A stretch of DNA of 10,812 nt from contig JADGOU010000069.1 in assembly GCA_017882835.1 (NCBI GenBank), forward strand, positions 1 to 10,812, read 5' to 3'. The number at the start of each line of letters is the position of its first letter. The stretch's first letter is position 1. The notes beneath the pieces were generated by a model. That model was not told where the DNA came from. It did not search any database and was given only the letters and a program-made list of their open reading frames with translations. Position numbers and translations under genes: made by a program. The DNA comes from Frankiaceae bacterium. Lineage in GTDB: Bacteria; Actinomycetota; Actinomycetes; JADGOU01. Positions 6,093 through 10,812 of this stretch are shown here, piece after piece.

Positions 6093-7571
6093 GTGGCGGA
6101 CGAAAACGTCGATCTCGACGAGGTGTGGCGGCGAGCTATCGCGAGCCTGTCCGAGGGCGCGATCAACGGCCAGGACCGGGCCTGGCTCAAGTTGTGCCGT
6201 CCGGTCGGTCTGGCTGATGAGACGGCCTTGTTGGGAGCGCCCAGCGAGTTCGTGCGCGACATCATCGAGGCGCGGCTGCTCCCGTTAATCGGAGCCGCCC
6301 TGTCGGCGCAGCTGAACCGCATCGTGTCGGTGGCGATGACCGTGCCGCACGACGGCGGTGCCGGGGCCGACGAGCTGGCGATGGTGGTGGACCTCACCGA
6401 CCGAGCCGCTGGACGAGTAGGCGCCGGCCGGGTGCCCGACCCGCGACCGCACCACGCCGACGACGACGCGGCCTGGACGGCCACACCCACTCGCCCCGGG
6501 TTCGACCCCGGTGGTCATGCCGCCCGATCTAGTGAACCGGCCCGGTTGAATGCCCGCTACACTTTCGACACGTTCGTTATCGGGGACAGCAACCGGTTCG
6601 CCCATGCAGCCGCCTTTGCGGTCGCCGAAGCGCCAGCCAAGGCATACAACCCGCTGTTCATCTACGGCGACTCGGGGCTGGGCAAGACGCACTTGTTGCA
6701 CGCCATCGGCCATTACGCGCAGCGGCTCTACCCCGGCATCCGGGTCCGCTATGTAAGTTCCGAGGAGTTCACGAACGACTTCATCAACTCGATCAGGGAC
6801 GACAAGGCATCCGCCTTTCAACGTCGATATCGCGGTAATGACGTGCTCTTGGTGGACGATATCCAGTTCTTAGAGAACAAGGAACGAACTCAGGAGGAGT
6901 TCTTCCACACGTTTAATACCCTGCACAATGCCAACAAGCAGATCGTGATCAGCTCGGACCGCCCCCCGAAGCAGATCTCGACATTGGAAGACCGACTGCG
7001 TAACCGGTTCGAATGGGGCCTGATTACTGATGTGCAACCGCCGGACCTGGAAACCCGCATCGCAATTCTGCGAAAGAAAGCCGCTCAGGAGCGCTTAGGT
7101 GTCCCGCCGGAGGTGCTGGAGTACATCGCCAGCAAGATTCCCAGCAACATCCGCGAGCTTGAGGGCGCTTTGATTCGGGTGACCGCCTTCGCCAGCCTGA
7201 ACGGCCAAGGCGTCGACCTGGCGCTGGCCGAGATCGTCCTAAAAGACCTCATTCCGGCGGAGGGTGGCCCGCAAATCACGGCTGCGACGATCATGGCCGC
7301 CACCGCAGAGTACTTCAGCGTCTCGATGGACGACCTGTGCGGTTCCTCCCGGACCCGGCTGTTGGCCAACGCCCGGCAGATCGCGATGTACCTGTGCCGG
7401 GAGTTGACGGACCTGTCGTTGCCGCGGATCGGACAGCTGTTCGGCGGTCGGGACCACACCACGGTGATGCACGCGGAGAGAAAGATCCGCAAGCAGATGA
7501 GCGAACGTCGGGTGACGTACAACCAGGTGACTGAGCTGACGAATCGGATCAAGAGCAGAGGTGCTCGTTGA
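6093..7571 (+). CDS. dnaA: Chromosomal replication initiator DnaA
   Basis: DnaA is the AAA+ initiator that binds DnaA boxes, forms an ATP-dependent filament and opens the origin. The GTG at 6093 has GGGAG seven bases upstream and gives a 492-residue protein beginning [16 protein letters not shown]. Domain I is about 1-85, and a short low-complexity domain II is about 86-150. Domain III holds Walker A GDSGLGKT (192-199), Walker B VLLVDD (251-256), sensor [10 protein letters not shown] (284-292), RLRNRF (301-306) in the arginine-finger region and sensor [10 protein letters not shown] (351-358). Domain IV ends with the DnaA-box recognition motif [10 protein letters not shown] (452-461). Domain II is short compared with Streptomyces DnaA. 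An in-frame extension to 5979 runs through the DnaA boxes and lacks support. Confidence 0.98.
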   Translation: MADENVDLDEVWRRAIASLSEGAINGQDRAWLKLCRPVGLADETALLGAPSEFVRDIIEARLLPLIGAALSAQLNRIVSVAMTVPHDGGAGADELAMVVDLTDRAAGRVGAGRVPDPRPHHADDDAAWTATPTRPGFDPGGHAARSSEPARLNARYTFDTFVIGDSNRFAHAAAFAVAEAPAKAYNPLFIYGDSGLGKTHLLHAIGHYAQRLYPGIRVRYVSSEEFTNDFINSIRDDKASAFQRRYRGNDVLLVDDIQFLENKERTQEEFFHTFNTLHNANKQIVISSDRPPKQISTLEDRLRNRFEWGLITDVQPPDLETRIAILRKKAAQERLGVPPEVLEYIASKIPSNIRELEGALIRVTAFASLNGQGVDLALAEIVLKDLIPAEGGPQITAATIMAATAEYFSVSMDDLCGSSRTRLLANARQIAMYLCRELTDLSLPRIGQLFGGRDHTTVMHAERKIRKQMSERRVTYNQVTELTNRIKSRGAR

Positions 7572-7637
7572 TGTGGCCGCCGAGCGACGTACCGGAGTCA
7601 CGACAGGTTGCGAAACCCGGACAGACCGTACACAGGG

Positions 7638-7658
7638 TGTGGAAAAACCTGTGGAAAT
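7638..7658 (-). promoter_or_regulatory. Pair of DnaA boxes in oriC
   Basis: On the minus strand 7638-7646 reads TTTTCCACA and 7650-7658 reads ATTTCCACA. They have the same direction and 12-bp spacing as the pair upstream of dnaA. Each keeps the TCCACA core. The first faces a weaker inverted site (7626-7634) across three G bases. Confidence 0.7.
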
Positions 7659-7783
7659 GTTCGAGCTAGCGGTGCACGGCTCGGTGGGCACTCCAGCGGT
7701 CCACGGCCGGCAACTAGGCGTCCACCGCTCAGGCACACCGCACTGGGGGTCGATATACGGCCTCCGACGTGCGGTTTTACACC

Positions 7784-7792
7784 TTGTCCACA
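7784..7792 (+). promoter_or_regulatory. Perfect DnaA box TTGTCCACA
   Basis: An exact match to the actinobacterial DnaA box consensus, in the middle of the dnaA-dnaN gap. A weaker CCATCCACC follows directly at 7793-7801. Confidence 0.88.
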
Positions 7793-7934
7793 CCATCCAC
7801 CGCGGCTACGACTCCGGTGATGGATTGGTAGGCAAAGAGCTTCAACGAACAGACTCGGGCTCCGTCAGAATGTGGGCAGCTGACCGACAGGGGGCCGCCA
7901 AGCCCGTCCTAGTGATCGGGAGGGGCGTTGAGCG

Positions 7935-9050
7935 ATGAAGTTCCGCATGGATCGAGAGGCTCTGGCCGACGCCGTGGCGTGGACGGCCCGCAGCCTGCCG
8001 TCTCGACCCACAGTCCCGGTGCTGGCCGGCCTGTTGCTCACCGTCGACGGCGACACCCTGACGGTGTCCGGCTTCGACTACGAGGTCTCGGCTCGGGCTG
8101 AAATGGCGATCGACGCGGGCGACCCGGGGGCGGCGTTGGTGTCAGGGCGACTGTTGGCGGAGATCACTCGCAGCCTTCCGGCCCAGCCGGTGCAGTTCGC
8201 GACCGAGGGCACCCGCGTGGTGCTCACCTGCGGCACCACGCGGTTCGCGCTGCCTACCCTGCCGGTGGACGACTACCCGACCTTGCCGGCGATGCCCGAG
8301 CCTGCCGGATCCCTAGAAAGCGACGTCTTCGCGGCCGCGGTCGCCCAGGTGGCGCTGGCGGCCGGCCGGGACGACACCCTGCCCGTGCTCACCGGTGTGC
8401 GGCTAGAGATCGAGGGTGACGCGCTGACGCTGGCGGCCACCGACCGCTACCGGCTGGCCGTCCGCCAGCTGTCTTGGCAGCCGCTGCAGCCAGGCCTGAG
8501 CACGACGGCTCTGGTGCCGGCCCGCACGCTCGCCGACACCGCCAAGGCACTGGCGACCGGACCAGAGGTGGTCCTGTCGCTGGCGATCGGCACGGTGGGT
8601 GAAGGAATGATCGGGTTCACCGGTGCCGGCCGACGGACGACGACCCGGCTGCTCGACGGCGAGTTCCCGAAGTACCGCTCGCTGCTCCCGGTCGAGTCCC
8701 CGGCGTCCGCGCTGGTCACCGCCAACCATCTGGTGGAGGCCGTGAAACGCGTCGCGCTGGTGGCGCCACGCAGCAGCCCGATCCGGCTGTCGTTCGCGGC
8801 CGGAGAAGTCGTTCTGGAGGCCGGGGGCGGCGACGACGCCCAGGCTACTGAGTCGCTTGAGGCCAGCTATGAGGGCGAGCCGATGACGATTGCCTTCAAC
8901 CCGGGTTACCTGCTCGACGGCCTGGGCGCCATCGACTCCGACGTCGCGCGACTGGCGTTGACGACCCCGGCCAAGCCGGCAGTGATCACTGGCAAGGAGC
9001 CGGAGTCGACCTACCGTTACCTGCTGATGCCGGTGCGGTTGGCTGGCTGA
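7935..9050 (+). CDS. dnaN: DNA polymerase III beta subunit (sliding clamp)
   Basis: DnaN forms the ring-shaped dimer that tethers polymerase III and other enzymes to DNA. The 371-residue product has the family length. It starts MKFRMDREALADAVAWTAR and ends with the conserved YRYLLMPVRLAG, where the terminal M-P-V-R-L contributes to the partner-binding pocket. ATDRYRLA in the middle domain and LLDGEFPKY ahead of the third domain are further clamp signatures, and three repeated clamp folds of roughly 120 residues can be assumed from family knowledge. The ATG at 7935 has GGGAGGGG nine bases upstream. It is followed 47 bases later by gnd. Confidence 0.98.
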   Translation: MKFRMDREALADAVAWTARSLPSRPTVPVLAGLLLTVDGDTLTVSGFDYEVSARAEMAIDAGDPGAALVSGRLLAEITRSLPAQPVQFATEGTRVVLTCGTTRFALPTLPVDDYPTLPAMPEPAGSLESDVFAAAVAQVALAAGRDDTLPVLTGVRLEIEGDALTLAATDRYRLAVRQLSWQPLQPGLSTTALVPARTLADTAKALATGPEVVLSLAIGTVGEGMIGFTGAGRRTTTRLLDGEFPKYRSLLPVESPASALVTANHLVEAVKRVALVAPRSSPIRLSFAAGEVVLEAGGGDDAQATESLEASYEGEPMTIAFNPGYLLDGLGAIDSDVARLALTTPAKPAVITGKEPESTYRYLLMPVRLAG

Positions 9051-9097
9051 GGATCAGCGAGTCGCTGGCAGCAACCACTTCAGAACGGAGGATCGGC

Positions 9098-10057
9098 GTG
9101 CAGATCGGGATGGTCGGGCTCGGCAAGATGGGCGCCAACATGGCGGAGCGGCTGCGCCGGGCCGGGCACACGGTGATCGGGTTCGATCGGGCGCCGGAAC
9201 ACCGCGACGTGGCCACCCTGGAGGAGCTCATGGGCCGACTGAGCACTCCCCGGGTGGTCTGGGTGATGGTGCCCGCCGGCCAGCCGACGTACGACACGGT
9301 GGATGCGCTGCGAGAGCTGCTGGCCGCGGGCGATGTGATCGTCGACGGCGGCAACTCCCGCTACACCGATGACCAGCGGCATGCCGCGGACTGTGCCGAG
9401 AAGGGCGTCCGGTTTGTCGACGCCGGCGTGAGCGGTGGCGTCTGGGGACTGGAGAACGGCTACGCCCTGATGGTCGGCGGCGAGCCGGAGGCGGTGGCCG
9501 TCGTCCGGCCGATCTTCGATGCGCTCAAGCCGCCCGGGGACGCCGGCTTCGTGCACGCCGGGCGGGTCGGCGCCGGGCACTTCGCCAAGATGGTGCACAA
9601 CGGCATCGAGTACGGCCTGATGCAGGCGTACGCCGAGGGCTGGGAGCTACTGACGGCCACCGACGTCGTCGACGATGTCCCGGGAGTCATCCAGTCCTGG
9701 ACCCAAGGCACCGTGATCCGGTCTTGGCTGCTCGACCTGCTGGTTCGCGCCCTCGATGTTGACCCCGGGCTGGGCGAGCTGCGTGGCTACGCGCAGGATT
9801 CCGGGGAGGGCCGTTGGACCGTGCAGGCCGCGGTTGACCATGCCGTGCCGCTCCCGGTGATCACCGCGGCGCTGTACGCGCGCTTCGCCAGCCGGCAGGA
9901 CGACTCACCGGCCATGAAGGTGGTGGCGGCGCTGCGCAACCAGTTCGGCGGCCACGCCGTCACTTCGGCGGCGGGCTCGGTTGAGCTGGGCGCCGACGCG
10001 CCGGGGGCCGACGTCGACCATGTCGCCGAGGCGAACGTCGCCCAGACCAAGCGCTGA
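9098..10057 (+). CDS. gnd: 6-phosphogluconate dehydrogenase, decarboxylating, short form
   Basis: This enzyme oxidises and decarboxylates 6-phosphogluconate to ribulose 5-phosphate in the pentose phosphate pathway. The 319-residue protein is the short class, against about 470 residues for the E. coli type. It shows the Rossmann motif GLGKMGANM (7-15), MVPAG (57-61), [11 protein letters not shown] (82-92), the substrate loop [10 protein letters not shown] (112-121), the catalytic helix [14 protein letters not shown] (160-173) with K164 and N168, and DSGEGRWTV (234-242). The acidic D30 in GFDRAP after the second beta strand suggests NAD+ rather than NADP+ preference, which is an inference. The GTG at 9098 has GGAGG six bases upstream. 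Placement between dnaN and recF is characteristic of many actinobacteria; it implies shared transcription rather than a role in replication. Confidence 0.95.
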   Translation: MQIGMVGLGKMGANMAERLRRAGHTVIGFDRAPEHRDVATLEELMGRLSTPRVVWVMVPAGQPTYDTVDALRELLAAGDVIVDGGNSRYTDDQRHAADCAEKGVRFVDAGVSGGVWGLENGYALMVGGEPEAVAVVRPIFDALKPPGDAGFVHAGRVGAGHFAKMVHNGIEYGLMQAYAEGWELLTATDVVDDVPGVIQSWTQGTVIRSWLLDLLVRALDVDPGLGELRGYAQDSGEGRWTVQAAVDHAVPLPVITAALYARFASRQDDSPAMKVVAALRNQFGGHAVTSAAGSVELGADAPGADVDHVAEANVAQTKR

Positions 10058-10106
10058 GCGAGGACCCACCGAGGCCCCACCCATCGAGCCGAGACTTCGA
10101 TCCGCG

Positions 10107-10812
10107 GTGTACGTCGCCCACCTGTCGCTGACGGACTTCCGCGGCTACGCGGCCTTGGAGCTGCCGTTGGAGTCGGGACCGAGCGTCTTCATCGGAGCAA
10201 ACGGCGAGGGCAAGACCAACCTGCTCGAGGCGGTCGGGTACGCCGGGTCGCTGAGCAGCCACCGGGTCGCCGCCGACCTCCCGCTGGTGCGGGCGGGGGC
10301 CGACCGGGCCGTGGTCCGGGTGGCGGCCTCCCGGTCCGCGCGGTCCACGCTGGTGGAGATCGAGATCAACCCGGGCCGGGCGAACCGGGCTCGGCTGAAC
10401 CGGGTGCCCGTGTCGCGGCCGCGAGAGGTGCTCGGCGTCTTGTCGGCGGTGATGTTCGCGCCGGAGGACCTGGCGTTGGTGAAGGGAGATCCGGCGGACC
10501 GACGCCGCTTCCTCGACGACCTGCTGGTGACCCGCGCTCCCCGCCTTGCCGGCGTACGGGCCGACTACGACCGGGTGCTCAAACAACGCAACGCTCTGCT
10601 CAAGTCTGCGAGCGCCGCCCGCCGCAGCGGGTCGGAGCTGGCCACGCTGGATGTCTGGGACACCCATCTGACCCGGTACGGCGTGGAGCTGCTGGCCGCC
10701 CGCCTCGACCTGGTCGACGCGATCCGACCGCTGGTGGCCAGCGCTTACGCCGCGGTGGCCGACGACGACGGCCGGACCGGGATGGAGTACCGCAGCTCGC
10801 TCGGCGCCGACC
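10107..10812 (+). CDS. recF: DNA replication and repair protein RecF (3' end beyond the window)
   Basis: RecF is an SMC-like ATPase that acts with RecO and RecR to load RecA at gaps. The frame from the GTG at 10107 reads [20 protein letters not shown], the standard RecF N-terminus. Walker [10 protein letters not shown] follows (30-38), then [20 protein letters not shown] (135-154) and [14 protein letters not shown], all RecF signatures. The frame is open for 235 codons to the window edge without a stop, so the signature and Walker B motifs are not seen. The start has no clear ribosome binding site in the 49-base gap after gnd. It was chosen from homology of the N-terminus. Confidence 0.96.
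   Translation, partial: MYVAHLSLTDFRGYAALELPLESGPSVFIGANGEGKTNLLEAVGYAGSLSSHRVAADLPLVRAGADRAVVRVAASRSARSTLVEIEINPGRANRARLNRVPVSRPREVLGVLSAVMFAPEDLALVKGDPADRRRFLDDLLVTRAPRLAGVRADYDRVLKQRNALLKSASAARRSGSELATLDVWDTHLTRYGVELLAARLDLVDAIRPLVASAYAAVADDDGRTGMEYRSSLGAD

Larger units (their letters stand above)
7572..7934. other. oriC: Candidate origin of replication oriC (dnaA-dnaN gap)
   Basis: In actinobacteria oriC lies between dnaA and dnaN. This 363-bp gap has a perfect TTGTCCACA at 7784-7792 and two good boxes at 7638-7658. Weaker 9-mers with two or three mismatches lie at 7626-7634 (CCGTACACA), 7697-7705 (CGGTCCACG) and 7871-7879 (CTGCCCACA on the minus strand). The most A/T-rich patches are the box pair near 7641-7661 and short runs near 7752 and 7773. 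I see no classical AT-rich unwinding element. The dnaN ribosome binding site GGGAGGGG is at 7918-7925. No terminator is evident. Confidence 0.75.

Noticed and set aside
5783..6490. Minus-strand open frame of 235 codons across the rpmH-dnaA gap and into dnaA
   Set aside because: It lies antisense to dnaA, has Ser/Arg/Thr-rich low-complexity composition and no recognisable domain.
7561..7938. Open frame of 125 codons spanning the whole dnaA-dnaN gap and overlapping both genes
   Set aside because: It covers the DnaA boxes, has no recognisable motif, and overlaps the start and end of well-supported genes. Long chance frames are common at this GC content.
1..10812. CRISPR arrays, insertion sequences, tRNA or rRNA genes, defence or biosynthetic genes
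   Set aside because: None seen. All sizeable stretches are explained by the conserved origin-region genes and two intergenic regions.

Overview
The window is a chromosomal replication-origin neighbourhood from a high-GC actinobacterium. Evidence for this is the gene order parB-parA-rsmG-jag-yidC-yidD-rnpA-rpmH // dnaA-oriC-dnaN-gnd-recF, frequent GTG starts, a gnd gene between dnaN and recF (an arrangement known from Streptomyces, Frankia and relatives), and the actinobacterial DnaA box TTGTCCACA. I cannot fix the genus from the sequence alone.

Layout. Two divergent gene blocks point away from the rpmH-dnaA intergenic region (5522-6092). The leftward block (5521 down to 1) is compact: rpmH (ribosomal protein L34), rnpA (RNase P protein), yidD (insertion-efficiency factor), yidC (membrane insertase), jag/khpB (KH-R3H RNA-binding protein), rsmG (16S rRNA methyltransferase), parA and parB (chromosome segregation). 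rnpA/yidD and yidD/yidC overlap. parB runs off the left edge. The rightward block is dnaA (initiator), the non-coding candidate oriC (7572-7934), dnaN (beta clamp), gnd (short 6-phosphogluconate dehydrogenase) and recF, which runs off the right edge. Every gene is co-directional with forks leaving an origin in the dnaA region.

How the parts work together. DnaA binds boxes in the dnaA-dnaN gap and upstream of its own gene. DnaN and RecF serve replication and repair. ParB loads at two parS sites that lie inside the 5' coding part of parA, and ParA moves the ParB-origin complex. rpmH-rnpA-yidD-yidC-jag is the conserved ribosome / tRNA-processing / membrane-insertion set.

Nothing here looks like a wholly new system. 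The most distinctive signals are: (1) an 18-bp minisatellite extending the ParB C-terminus as repeated MAPGTA at the left edge; (2) three more direct repeats of exactly 18 bp in the same leftward block (two in the yidC tail, one between yidC and jag); (3) two in-frame parS palindromes inside parA, each encoding VSRET; (4) a short candidate oriC with few good DnaA boxes and no obvious AT-rich element; (5) an RnpA that lacks the usual Ser-Lys before its RNR motif.
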